30,231 bases of DNA from REEB95 sp050729835 (lineage in GTDB: Bacteria > Pseudomonadota > Alphaproteobacteria > ATCC43930 > CGMCC-115725), in NCBI GenBank assembly GCA_050729835.1, contig JBOHLS010000028.1, forward strand, positions 1 to 30,231. Reading direction: 5' to 3'. Below the pieces are notes generated by a model that searched no databases, had not been told where the DNA came from, and saw only the letters and a list, made by a program, of their open reading frames with translations. A program made the position numbers and the translations under genes. Of the stretch, positions 5,579 through 13,291 are shown piece by piece. Numbering within the stretch: the stretch's first letter is position 1; the number at the start of each line of letters is the position of its first letter.

Positions 5579-7234
5579 TTGTATCGTTACGACGAATTCG
5601 ACCGGAAGTTCCTCGAGGGGCGCGTCGCGCAATATCGCGACCAGGTGCGCCGGCGCCTGGCCGGTCAGCTGAGCGAGGACGAGTTCCGCAGCCTGCGGCT
5701 GATGAACGGCCTTTACCTTCAGCTGCACGCCTACATGCTGCGCATCTCGATCCCCTACGGCACGCTGTCGAGCGCCAAGCTGTGCGGCCTGGCCGAGGTC
5801 GCGCGACGCTGGGACAAGGGCTACGGCCATTTCACCACGCGGCAGAACATCCAGTTCAACTGGATCCGGCTCGAGGATACACCCGACATCCTGGCGCATC
5901 TCGCCACGGTCGAGCTGCACGGCATTCAGACCAGCGGCAATTCCTTCCGCAACATCACCACCGATCCGTTCGCCGGCGTGGCCGCCGACGAGATCGAGGA
6001 CCCGCGGCCTTATTGCGAGATCGTGCGCCAGTGGGCGGCGTTGCATCCGGAATTTTCGTTCCTGCCGCGCAAGTTCAAGATTGCGATCAACGCCGCCGGC
6101 GAGGACCGCGCCGCGGTGATGATCCACGACCTCGGCCTCTATCTGCGTCGCAACGACAGGGGCGAGATCGGCTTCGCGGTCGCGGTCGGCGGCGGGCTCG
6201 GACGCACGCCGATTCTTGCCCAGATGGTGCACGATTTCGTACCGCGGCGCGCGTTGCTCGCCTATATCACCGCCTGCCTGCGCGTCTACAACCAGTACGG
6301 ACGGCGCGACAATTTGTTCAAGTCGCGGATCAAGATCCTGGTCCAGTCGCTCGGTATCGAGAAATACCGCCAGGAGGTCGAGGCCGAGTACGCCGCCATG
6401 GGCGACGAGCGCGCGGCCCTGGACTTGCCCGACGAGACCGTCGCCGCGATGCAGGCGCAATTCGCGCCGCCGCCCTATGCCGATGCAGCCGGCGACGAAG
6501 CGACGCTGACCCAGGCGCTCGCCGCCGAGCGCGACTTCGCCCGCTGGATCAAGCGCAACACGCGGCCGCACAAGCGGCCGGGCTATGCCATCGTCGTCGT
6601 CTCGCTCAAGCCGCCGGGCCGGCCGACGGGCGATTGCAGCGCCAGCCAGATGACGACCATCGCCGATCTCGCCGATGTGTTGAGCGCCGGCGAAATCCGC
6701 GTCACCCATGACCAGAACCTGGTCCTGCCGTATGTCCGCCAGGGCGCGCTCTACGATTTGTGGCTGCAGCTCGCCGCCGCCGGCTTGGCGACACCCAATG
6801 TCGGCCTCGCCAGTGACATCATCTGCTGCCCGGGGCTCGACTATTGCGGTCTGGCCACGGCGCGCTCGATCCCAATCGCCCAGGCGCTGGCCTTGCATCT
6901 CGCCAAGCGCGAGGCCGAGATCGGCCCGTTGCAGATCAAGATCTCGGGCTGCGTCAACGCCTGCGGCCATCACCACGTCGGCCACATCGGCATCCTCGGC
7001 CTCGAGAAGAACGGCGCCGAGTCCTATCAGATCACGGTCGGCGGCAGCGACAACGCCCAGGCGGCTTTGGGCGGCATCGTCGGGCCCGCGGTCGCGGCGC
7101 AGGACGTCACCGCGACGGTAGACCGGCTGGTCGACGTCTATCTCCGGCTGCGGCAGGCGGGCGAGCAGTTTCCCGATACCTATCGCCGCGTCGGCTTGGC
7201 GCCGTTCAAGGAGGCGCTTTATGTTGCTCGATAG
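5579..7234 (+). CDS. cysI: assimilatory sulfite (nitrite/sulfite-type) reductase hemoprotein
   Basis: This siroheme/4Fe-4S enzyme catalyses six-electron reduction of sulfite to sulfide. The 551-residue protein has the two ferredoxin-like repeats (LMNGLYLQLHAYMLRISIPYG near 45 and a second after about 350). It also has the siroheme-binding stretch GHFTTRQNIQFNW and the cluster ligands Cys417-x5-Cys423 and Cys458-x3-Cys462 (KISGCVNACGHHH). Upstream siroheme synthase and flanking DUF2849/DUF934 genes favour sulfite over nitrite as substrate. It starts with TTG (see the RBS entry) and overlaps the DUF934 gene by 14 nt. The electron donor is not encoded here, and no cysH follows. Confidence 0.9.
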   Translation: MYRYDEFDRKFLEGRVAQYRDQVRRRLAGQLSEDEFRSLRLMNGLYLQLHAYMLRISIPYGTLSSAKLCGLAEVARRWDKGYGHFTTRQNIQFNWIRLEDTPDILAHLATVELHGIQTSGNSFRNITTDPFAGVAADEIEDPRPYCEIVRQWAALHPEFSFLPRKFKIAINAAGEDRAAVMIHDLGLYLRRNDRGEIGFAVAVGGGLGRTPILAQMVHDFVPRRALLAYITACLRVYNQYGRRDNLFKSRIKILVQSLGIEKYRQEVEAEYAAMGDERAALDLPDETVAAMQAQFAPPPYADAAGDEATLTQALAAERDFARWIKRNTRPHKRPGYAIVVVSLKPPGRPTGDCSASQMTTIADLADVLSAGEIRVTHDQNLVLPYVRQGALYDLWLQLAAAGLATPNVGLASDIICCPGLDYCGLATARSIPIAQALALHLAKREAEIGPLQIKISGCVNACGHHHVGHIGILGLEKNGAESYQITVGGSDNAQAALGGIVGPAVAAQDVTATVDRLVDVYLRLRQAGEQFPDTYRRVGLAPFKEALYVAR

Positions 7235-7733
7235 GAACGGCGGCCTGCGGCCCGATCCGTGGCGCCACCTGGCCGACGACGAAGCGGCGACCGACGGCGA
7301 GGCCGTCACCATTTCGTGGCCGCGCTGGCAGGCGGAACAGGCGCGCTGGTCGGATCGCCAGGGACCGCTCGGCCTGCGGCTGCCCAACGACGTGGCGCCG
7401 GCGGCGTTCGGTCCGGCGGCGCCGCGCTTCGCGCTCGTCGTTCTGAACTTCCCGCGCTTCATCGACGGTCGCTCCTATTCGCAGGCGCGGCTGCTGCGCG
7501 GCCGGTTCGGCTTCACCGGCGAGCTGCGCGCCGGCGGCAACGTGTTGCGCGACCAGCTTTTGTTCATGGCGCGCTGCGGCTTCGACAGCTTCGAGGTCGA
7601 TGCCGAGCGCGCCCGCGCTGAGGACTGGCCGCGCGCCTTTCGCGAGTTCGATCTGTTCTACCAGCCGGCATCCGACCGCCGGGAGCCGATCCTGCGACAG
7701 CGTCTGCGCGCGTGGCCGACCGCCGCGGAGTAG
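7221..7733 (+). CDS. DUF934 protein, sulfite reduction accessory
   Basis: This 170-residue DUF934 protein usually follows cysI in alpha- and betaproteobacteria and is annotated as probably involved in sulfite reduction; its activity is not established. Visible hallmarks are PLGLRLPNDVAP, LVVLNFPRFIDGRSYSQARLLRGRFGFTGELRAGGNVLRDQL and the FMARCGFDSFEV segment. The 14-nt overlap with cysI implies translational coupling. It is the last gene of the operon; cysH, often next in this cluster, is missing. Confidence 0.85.
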   Translation: MLLDRNGGLRPDPWRHLADDEAATDGEAVTISWPRWQAEQARWSDRQGPLGLRLPNDVAPAAFGPAAPRFALVVLNFPRFIDGRSYSQARLLRGRFGFTGELRAGGNVLRDQLLFMARCGFDSFEVDAERARAEDWPRAFREFDLFYQPASDRREPILRQRLRAWPTAAE

Positions 7734-7891
7734 GCCTGCGGGAATTGCCTAAAATTGACGGCAATTACGCGCTCCTTTCACGGTTGGTTAAGCGCCGTTG
7801 CCTAACATAGTCAGGGTGCGGGCTGCGTCCGCCTGTGGCGGCTCCAGAGTCCGCTCGTGACCTTCAGTTTTTACCGGTTGTCGCGCGCGAA

Positions 7892-7945
7892 GGTCGCGGC
7901 CGGTGGCGATTCCCCCCTCAGTTGCCCCGGCCGCGACCGATTTTT
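7892..7945. terminator. strong hairpin terminator between convergent genes
   Basis: A perfect 12-bp stem, GGTCGCGGCCGG (7892-7903) with its complement at 7927-7938, encloses a 23-base loop and is followed by gattttt on the plus strand. It closes the sulfite operon, lies against the stop of the minus-strand thpR gene, and could serve both directions. The 158 bp between the DUF934 stop and this hairpin hold no open frame of note; a small RNA ending at this hairpin is possible but unproven. Confidence 0.75.
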
Positions 7946-8472
7946 CAACCCGTCAGCATGTATTCCGCCTGATCCTCGTAGATCGAGCCACTCTTGGTGA
8001 GATAGCTCGCCACGAGTTGGAATTTCATGACTTCGAAGGATGCGGCGCGGAACAGCGCGTGTTCGGCGAGATAGCGACCGAGCCGCGCATCCGGCTTGCC
8101 CGTGAGCCGCGCCAGCGTGACATGCGGCGCGAAGCGGCGGCTCTCCCGTTCGATGCCGCGGCGCGCGACCGCGCTTTCGACCTTTTCCTGGAGATGCGCG
8201 AGATCGGGGTTGCGCTCGACGCCGACGAACAGGTTGCGCGCATTGAACGAGCCGATGCCGGCGAGCGTCAAGGCGAAGCGCCGAGCACGGATTCCGGCCA
8301 AAGCGGCGTCGACGTCGCTCGCCGTGCCTTCGTCGATTTCGCCGATGAAGCGCAGCGTCACGTGATAGTTGCCGGGATCGACCTGGCGCGCGTTCGGCAG
8401 GCCGTTGGCAAGCTGCGACAGCGCCAGCTTGAGCGCGGGCGGCAGCGCAATGCCGACGAACAGCCGCAGCAT
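7945..8472 (-). CDS. thpR: RNA 2',3'-cyclic phosphodiesterase (2'-5' RNA ligase family)
   Basis: This 175-residue member of the 2H phosphoesterase superfamily shows both catalytic His-x-Thr motifs, NYHVTLRFIG (His37) and APHVTLARL (His117), and the start MLRLFVGIALPP typical of LigT/ThpR. The family opens 2',3'-cyclic phosphates in RNA and can reversibly join 2'-5' linkages in vitro; the cellular role is unclear. Length equals the family norm. It lies 2 bp after the esterase gene on the same strand and is probably cotranscribed with it. Confidence 0.88.
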   Translation of the reverse strand: MLRLFVGIALPPALKLALSQLANGLPNARQVDPGNYHVTLRFIGEIDEGTASDVDAALAGIRARRFALTLAGIGSFNARNLFVGVERNPDLAHLQEKVESAVARRGIERESRRFAPHVTLARLTGKPDARLGRYLAEHALFRAASFEVMKFQLVASYLTKSGSIYEDQAEYMLTG

Positions 8473-8474
8473 CC

Positions 8475-9164
8475 TCAGCCTCCGGGGTGACGCGGTCCGA
8501 TCAGGCGCTCGACCGCCGGCGCGATGCGGCCGACGATGACCGCGACGCCGCGCGCGTTCGGATGCAGCCCGTCGCCCTGGTTGAGCGCCGGATCGAGCGC
8601 GACGCCGTCGAGAAAGAAGGGATAGAGCGGCACGCCGTATTTCGCCGCCAGACGCGGATAGATCGCATCGAACTGCGTCTGGTACTGGCGGCCCCAGTTG
8701 GCCGGCGCGCGCATGCCGGCGAGCAGCACCTTGACGTGCGCGTCGCGCAGCCGCGCCAGGAGCTTGTCGAGATTGACCTCGGCGACCGCTGGCGCGATGC
8801 CGCGCAGGGCGTCGTTGGCGCCGAGTTCGACGATGGCGGCTTGCGGCTTGTCCTTGAGCGACCACTTGATGCGCGACAGCCCACCAGCCGTGGTGTCGCC
8901 GGAGAACCCGCCGTTGACGACGATGGCGTCGAAGCCGTCGGTCGCGAGCCGCGCCTCGAGCCGGGCCGGGAAGCTGTCCTCGTGGGCGAGGCCGTAACCT
9001 GCGGTCAGGCTGTCGCCGAAGGCGAGGATGCGGATCGGCGGAGCGGCGCGCGGCGAACCGGCGAAGCCGACGGTGCATAGCAGGGCCGCGAGGACGGCGG
9101 CAGAATTGACAAGGCGGCGCAGGCCGCCGCCATATCGCCGCGCGACGCGCGGAACGGGACGCAT
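8475..9164 (-). CDS. tesA: secreted SGNH esterase/lysophospholipase (TesA-like arylesterase)
   Basis: This 229-residue exported hydrolase has an Arg-rich n-region and a hydrophobic core (AAVLAALLCTVGFA), with a likely cleavage site near residue 41. The SGNH blocks follow: AFGDSLTAGYGL (nucleophile Ser52), VNGGFSGDTTAGG, ELGANDALRG (block III Asn) and GDGLHPNARG with the Asp-x-x-His pair. The order and spacing match TesA/acyl-CoA thioesterase I, which acts on esters and thioesters in the periplasm. The gene is divergent from the ABC transporter gene, and their ATG codons overlap in the palindrome GCATGC; this tesA-ybbA head-to-head order is common in proteobacteria. An in-frame ATG at 9191 is an alternative start. 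Confidence 0.88.
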   Translation of the reverse strand: MRPVPRVARRYGGGLRRLVNSAAVLAALLCTVGFAGSPRAAPPIRILAFGDSLTAGYGLAHEDSFPARLEARLATDGFDAIVVNGGFSGDTTAGGLSRIKWSLKDKPQAAIVELGANDALRGIAPAVAEVNLDKLLARLRDAHVKVLLAGMRAPANWGRQYQTQFDAIYPRLAAKYGVPLYPFFLDGVALDPALNQGDGLHPNARGVAVIVGRIAPAVERLIGPRHPGG

Positions 9165-9897
9165 GCAGGACGATCCGGCTGGCCAGCCCATGATTTTGCT
9201 CGACGACGTGCGCCTCAATCTGGCGAGCGCGGCGGGCGAGGTCAACGTGCTGCGCGGCGTGTCGCTGCGGATCGCGGCGGGCGAGCGGGCGGCGCTGGTC
9301 GGCCCGTCGGGCTCGGGCAAGTCGACCCTGATGATGGTGATCGGCGGGCTGGAGTGGCCGAGTGCCGGGCGCATCGCCATCGCCGGACGCGATCTCGCCG
9401 CGCTCGACGAAGACGAGCGCGCGGCGTTGCGCCGGCAGCAGATCGGCATCGTCTTTCAGTCGTTCCATCTCCTGCCGGCGATGACCGCGCTCGAGAACGT
9501 CGCTTTGCCGTTGGAGCTGGCCGGGCGCGACGACGCCGTCGCAGCCGCCGCCGCGCAGCTCGCGGCGGTCGGCCTCGGTGCCCGCCTCGGGCACTATCCG
9601 GCGCAGCTCTCGGGCGGCGAGCAGCAGCGCGTCGCCATTGCCCGTGCCTTCGCCGCCGGACCGGCGTTGATCCTGGCCGACGAGCCGACCGGCAATCTCG
9701 ACGGCGCTACCGGCGCGCGGGTGATCGACCTGCTCTTCCGGCTGGCGACCGAGCGCGCCACGACGCTGCTGCTGATCACCCACGACGCCGATCTGGCGCG
9801 ACGGTGCCAGCGGATTCTTTCGCTCGCCGACGGGCGCATCGTCGCCGACGAGGCCGTGGCCCAAGGCCTCAAGCGGCTTGACGGCGGCCCGGCATGA
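9163..9897 (+). CDS. ABC transporter ATP-binding protein, YbbA-like (LolD/MacB type)
   Basis: This 244-residue ATPase has Walker A GPSGSGKST (47-55), Q-loop VFQSFHLLPAMTALENV, signature LSGGEQQR (about 149-156), Walker B LILADEPTGNLDG and the H-loop ITHD. Sequence style and partner place it in the MacB/LolD/YbbA group that powers FtsX-type permeases moving lipids, lipoproteins or peptides across or out of the inner membrane. It overlaps the permease by 4 nt. It could start at ATG 9163 or ATG 9190 (MILLDDVRL). Both overlap a possible tesA ATG on the other strand, so essentially no intergenic region exists. Confidence 0.9.
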   Translation: MQDDPAGQPMILLDDVRLNLASAAGEVNVLRGVSLRIAAGERAALVGPSGSGKSTLMMVIGGLEWPSAGRIAIAGRDLAALDEDERAALRRQQIGIVFQSFHLLPAMTALENVALPLELAGRDDAVAAAAAQLAAVGLGARLGHYPAQLSGGEQQRVAIARAFAAGPALILADEPTGNLDGATGARVIDLLFRLATERATTLLLITHDADLARRCQRILSLADGRIVADEAVAQGLKRLDGGPA

Positions 9898-11228
9898 GCC
9901 TCGCCTGGCGCCTGGCGCGGCGCGAATTGCGCGGCAGCCTCGGCAGCTTCCGCGTTTTTCTCGCATGTCTGATCCTCGGCGTGGCGACGATCGCCGGCAT
10001 CGGCTCGCTGGCCGCCGCGGTCGATGCCGGGCTCGAGCGCGACGCGCGTACCCTGCTCGGCGGCGATCTCGATGTCCACCTGTTCCATCGCGAGGCCAGC
10101 GCCGTCGAGCGCGCCGGTCTCGCGCGCTTCGGCATGGTGAGCGAGGTGGCCGACCTGCGTGCCATGGCGCGCAGCGAATCGGGCGCCCAACGCAGCCTGA
10201 TCCAGCTCAAGGCGGTTGACCCGGCCTATCCGCTTTACGGCGCGGTCGCGCTCGCGGACGGCGCCGCGCTGGCCGACGCGCTGGCCTTCCGCGACGGGCA
10301 TTGGGGCGCGGTCGCCGAGCCCGGCCTGTTCGCCCGCCTCGGCGCCAAGCCCGGCGATCTCGTTCGCATCGGCGACGGCACGTTCCAACTGCGCACCATC
10401 CTAACCCACGCGCCCGACGCGCTCGGCAACAGCTTCGTTGCCTTGGGTCCCAAGGTGACGATCGCGCGCGCCGGCCTGTCCGCGACCGGCTTGATCCAGC
10501 CGGGAACGCTGGTTGGGTATTCCTACCGTTTGCGTTTGCCGCCGGGCCGCGATGCGGCGGAAGTGGCGGCGCAGATCCGCGCCGCCTGGCCCGATGCAGG
10601 CTGGCGCATCCGCACCTTCGACGATGCAGCGCCGGGATTGCAGCGGCTGCTCGACCGCGTCGCCGTGTTCATGTCGCTGGTGGGACTGACCGCGCTGCTG
10701 ATCGGCGGCGTCGGCATCGGCAACGCCGTGAAGGCTTATCTCGACGGTAAATTAGCGGCGCTGGCGACGCTCAAGGCGTTGGGCGCCAGCCGGCGCACCG
10801 TGTTCGCGACCTACCTACTGCAGATCCTGGCGTTGGCGGCGGTCGGCATCGGTATCGGCGTCGTCATTGGCGCGGCGGCGCCTTTCGTCGCGGCGCCGTT
10901 CCTACCGGCGGCGCTTCCCGTGACGCCGCATCTGGCGCTTTATGCCGGCCCGCTGGCGCTGGCGGCGGCCTTCGGTGCGCTGGTCACGCTGGCCTTCGCA
11001 CTCTGGCCGCTGGGCCAAGCGGTCGAGATCGCGCCGGCGAGCCTGTTTCGCAGCCTGATCGAGCCGCCGGGCGGTGCGCCGCGCGCCGGCATCGTCGTCG
11101 CCGTCGTGCTGGCGGCGCTGGCGCTGACAACGCTGGCCGTGCTGAGCGCGAGCGAGCGAGCGCGTTGTGGTTCGTGCTCGGCGCGGCGGCGGCGCTTGCC
11201 GCGTTCCGGCTGCTTGCGACGACGCTGA
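9894..11228 (+). CDS. YbbP-like FtsX-family permease, N-terminal part (frameshifted)
   Basis: This is the first half of a large MacB/FtsX-type permease that pairs with the ATPase upstream (ATGA overlap). Visible parts are an N-terminal membrane anchor (FRVFLACLILGVATIAGIGSLAAAV), a periplasmic domain of about 220 residues, and a block of membrane spans with the FtsX signature (LIGGVGIGNAVKAYLDGKLAALATLKALGASRRTVFATYLLQ). Meaningful sequence stops near position 11160, and the last 20 or so residues (RARCGSCSARRRRL...) are an out-of-frame tail. Adding one GAGC unit to the repeat at 11150-11161 joins this frame to the downstream ORF, giving a normal protein of about 835 residues. It is either a slipped or phase-variable gene, an assembly error, or a fresh pseudogene. 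Confidence 0.8.
   Translation: MSLAWRLARRELRGSLGSFRVFLACLILGVATIAGIGSLAAAVDAGLERDARTLLGGDLDVHLFHREASAVERAGLARFGMVSEVADLRAMARSESGAQRSLIQLKAVDPAYPLYGAVALADGAALADALAFRDGHWGAVAEPGLFARLGAKPGDLVRIGDGTFQLRTILTHAPDALGNSFVALGPKVTIARAGLSATGLIQPGTLVGYSYRLRLPPGRDAAEVAAQIRAAWPDAGWRIRTFDDAAPGLQRLLDRVAVFMSLVGLTALLIGGVGIGNAVKAYLDGKLAALATLKALGASRRTVFATYLLQILALAAVGIGIGVVIGAAAPFVAAPFLPAALPVTPHLALYAGPLALAAAFGALVTLAFALWPLGQAVEIAPASLFRSLIEPPGGAPRAGIVVAVVLAALALTTLAVLSASERARCGSCSARRRRLPRSGCLRRR
11150..11161 (+). repeat. tetranucleotide repeat (GAGC)3 at the permease frameshift
   Basis: Three tandem GAGC units occupy 11150-11161, preceded by a near-unit (gagcgc). The two halves of the permease ORF change frame exactly here. 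With four units the frames join as ...SASERASALWFVLG..., which reads like normal permease sequence. A repeat-length switch of 4 bp is the classic outcome of slipped-strand mispairing. Confidence 0.65.
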
Positions 11229-12403
11229 TGCACGCCGCGCGTCTTGCCCATCCGCGCCGGCCCGCCCTGCGTCTGGCGCTCGCCAATCTGCACCGGCCGG
11301 GAGCAGCCACCGCCGGAATCGTCGCCTCACTCGGCCTCGGCCTTACCGTGCTCGTCGCGGTGATCCTGGTCTATGGCGACGTTGCAACCGAGATCGGCCG
11401 CGACCTGCCAGCGCGCGCGCCGTCGTTCTTCTTCATCGACATCCAGCCCGACCAGGCGGCGGATTTCGACCGCCTCATGGCCGGCATGCCCGGCGTGACC
11501 GAGATCGCGCGCGTGCCGATGCTGCGCGGCCGCATCGCGGCGCTCAACGGCGTGCCGGTCGAGCGCGCGACGGTCGCGCCCGAGGCCCAATGGGCGGTGC
11601 GTAGCGAGCGCGGCCTGACCACGGCGCGCGACGTGCCGGCCGGCTCGCGCGTCGTCGCCGGAAAATGGTGGGCGGCAGATTATGCCGGACCGCCGCTCGC
11701 CTCGCTCGACGCGAACTTGGCGCGCGGCATGGGCCTCAAGCTCGGCGACACCATCACGGTCAACGTCCTCGGCCGCGACGTCACCGCCACCATCGCCAAT
11801 CTGCGCGACATCGACTGGACGTCGCTCGGCATCAATTTCGTCATCGTGCTGTCGCCCGGCGCGCTCGCCGACGCGCCGCGCACCTTCATCGCCACCGCCC
11901 GCGCCGCGCCCGCCGGCGAGGCGGCGCTGGTGGCGGCGGTCACAGATCGGTTTCCCAACGTCTCGGCGATTGCGGTGCGCGACGCGCTGGCCGCCGTGGG
12001 CCGCGTCGTCGACGCGATCGGCGCCGCGCTGGCGGCAACCGCCGGCGTGACGCTGGCCGCCGGTGTGCTAGTGCTGGCCGGTGCGATCGCCGCCGGACGC
12101 CGGCGGCGGCTTTACGAATCGGTGGTGCTCAAGACGCTGGGCGCCGAGCGGCGGCGGGTGCTGGCCACCTTCGCGCTGGAATACGGGCTTCTCGGCCTGG
12201 CGAGCGCCCTGCTGGCCGCCGTGGTCGGCTCGCTTGCCGGCTGGCTGGTCGTCACCCGACTCATGCACGCCGACTGGGTCTTCCTGCCCGGGCGAGTCGC
12301 GCTGACGCTCGCGGCCGCGGTTCTGGTGGTGCTGGCGATCGGCTATGCCGGGACCTGGCGCGCCTTGGCGGCGCCGGCCGCGCCTTATCTGCGCGCTCAA
12401 TGA
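11165..12403 (+). CDS. YbbP-like FtsX-family permease, C-terminal part (frameshifted)
   Basis: This is the second half of the permease, open from the GAGC repeat to TGA 12403. It contains a membrane span (LWFVLGAAAALAAFRLLATTLM) and the second FtsX unit, PALRLALANLHRPGAATAGIVASLGLGLTVLVAVILV. A second periplasmic domain (PSFFFIDIQPDQAADF...) follows, then the closing spans with YESVVLKTLGAERRRVLATFALEYGLLG. The nominal TTG start at 11165 has no ribosome binding site and is an artefact of the frame break. Without restoration of the frame, this half is unlikely to be made. Confidence 0.78.
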   Translation: MWFVLGAAAALAAFRLLATTLMHAARLAHPRRPALRLALANLHRPGAATAGIVASLGLGLTVLVAVILVYGDVATEIGRDLPARAPSFFFIDIQPDQAADFDRLMAGMPGVTEIARVPMLRGRIAALNGVPVERATVAPEAQWAVRSERGLTTARDVPAGSRVVAGKWWAADYAGPPLASLDANLARGMGLKLGDTITVNVLGRDVTATIANLRDIDWTSLGINFVIVLSPGALADAPRTFIATARAAPAGEAALVAAVTDRFPNVSAIAVRDALAAVGRVVDAIGAALAATAGVTLAAGVLVLAGAIAAGRRRRLYESVVLKTLGAERRRVLATFALEYGLLGLASALLAAVVGSLAGWLVVTRLMHADWVFLPGRVALTLAAAVLVVLAIGYAGTWRALAAPAAPYLRAQ

Positions 12404-12442
12404 CAGGAAATTTAGCTGTCGCGGCCGGGGCTTACTCCGTCA

Positions 12443-12471
12443 TTGAATTGCCCGGGGTCTGTGCCAATATC
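12443..12471 (+). promoter_or_regulatory. possible sigma-70-type promoter for the Bax inhibitor-1 family gene
   Basis: TTGAAT (12443-12448), a 17-bp spacer and AATATC (12466-12471) lie about 40 bp before the start codon, in the only gap between the permease and this gene. The -10 match is weak. Confidence 0.3.
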
Positions 12472-12509
12472 TGGGCCGAAGCCACCCTGGCTTAGAGAGG
12501 TTCCAGACC

Positions 12510-13229
12510 ATGTCATTCGATACCGGCAACCGCTTTACCGCGCGGACGGCAGTCCCGCAGGTCGGCATCGACCAGGGCCTGCGCAGCTACATGCTGCGGG
12601 TTTACAACTACATGGCCGGCGGCCTCGCCATCACCGGCGTGGTGGCCTATTTCGCCGCGGCCAGCGGCCTTTACGTGTCGCTGATGCATACGCCGATCCT
12701 GTTCTGGATCGTCATCTTGGCGCCGCTCGGCCTGGTGCTGCTGCTCAGCTTCCGCATCCAGAGCATGAGCCTGCACGCCGCCCAGGCGACCTTCTGGGGC
12801 TATGCCGCGCTGGTCGGCCTGTCGCTCGCCGGCCTCTTCCTGGTCTATACCCAGGCGAGTATTGCCGAGGTGTTCTTCATCACCGCCGCGACCTTCCTGG
12901 CGATGAGCCTGTGGGGCTACACCACGAAGAAGGATCTGACCGGGTTCGGCCATTTCCTGTTCATGGGCCTGATCGGCATCATCATCGCCATGCTGGTGAA
13001 TTTGTTCCTCCACTCCCAGGCAATTTACTGGGCGGTGTCGGTGATCGGCGTGCTGGTGTTCACCGGCCTCACCGCCTACGACACCCAGCGCATCAAGGAG
13101 ATGTACTGGCAGGGCGACGGCGACGTCGTCGCCGGCAAGAAGGCGATCATGGGCGCGCTGGCGCTCTATCTCGACTTCATCAACCTGTTCATCATGTTGA
13201 TGCAACTCATGGGTCAGCGCCGCAGCTGA
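12510..13229 (+). CDS. Bax inhibitor-1/YccA family membrane protein
   Basis: This 239-residue protein has seven predicted spans of the BI-1/YccA/TMBIM family. The start (NYMAGGLAITGVVAYFAA) is typical, as are the ATFLAMSLWGYTTKKDLTGFGHFLFMGLIGIIIA region and the C-terminal signature LTAYDTQRIKEMY. The final segment ALALYLDFINLFIMLMQLMG is the usual ending. Family members act as pH-sensitive calcium-leak channels or modulators of membrane proteases (YccA and FtsH in E. coli); the role here is unknown. An AGAGAGG ribosome binding site precedes the ATG, and a terminator follows within 25 bp, so it is probably monocistronic. Confidence 0.92.
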   Translation: MSFDTGNRFTARTAVPQVGIDQGLRSYMLRVYNYMAGGLAITGVVAYFAAASGLYVSLMHTPILFWIVILAPLGLVLLLSFRIQSMSLHAAQATFWGYAALVGLSLAGLFLVYTQASIAEVFFITAATFLAMSLWGYTTKKDLTGFGHFLFMGLIGIIIAMLVNLFLHSQAIYWAVSVIGVLVFTGLTAYDTQRIKEMYWQGDGDVVAGKKAIMGALALYLDFINLFIMLMQLMGQRRS

Positions 13230-13252
13230 GCGCGATCCACGTGTAAGACCGC

Positions 13253-13283
13253 AGGGGCCCATTCGCGGGCCCCTTCTTTTTTG
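13253..13283 (+). terminator. Rho-independent terminator after the Bax inhibitor-1 family gene
   Basis: GGGGCCC (13254-13260), loop attcgc, GGGCCCC (13267-13273) and the T-rich tract ttcttttttg form a canonical terminator. It lies just before the stop of the convergent membrane protein gene. Confidence 0.88.
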
Positions 13284-13291
13284 CCCCGGCG

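Noticed and set aside
5573..7462. 629-aa minus-strand ORF opposite the sulfite reductase
   Set aside because: It has low-complexity Arg/Asp/Ala-rich sequence typical of a shadow frame in GC-rich DNA, and the plus strand has a fully convincing enzyme with all cluster ligands.
12405..12422. GACAG/CTGTC inverted repeat after the permease as a terminator
   Set aside because: The stem is only 5 bp with a 9-base loop and no T tract.
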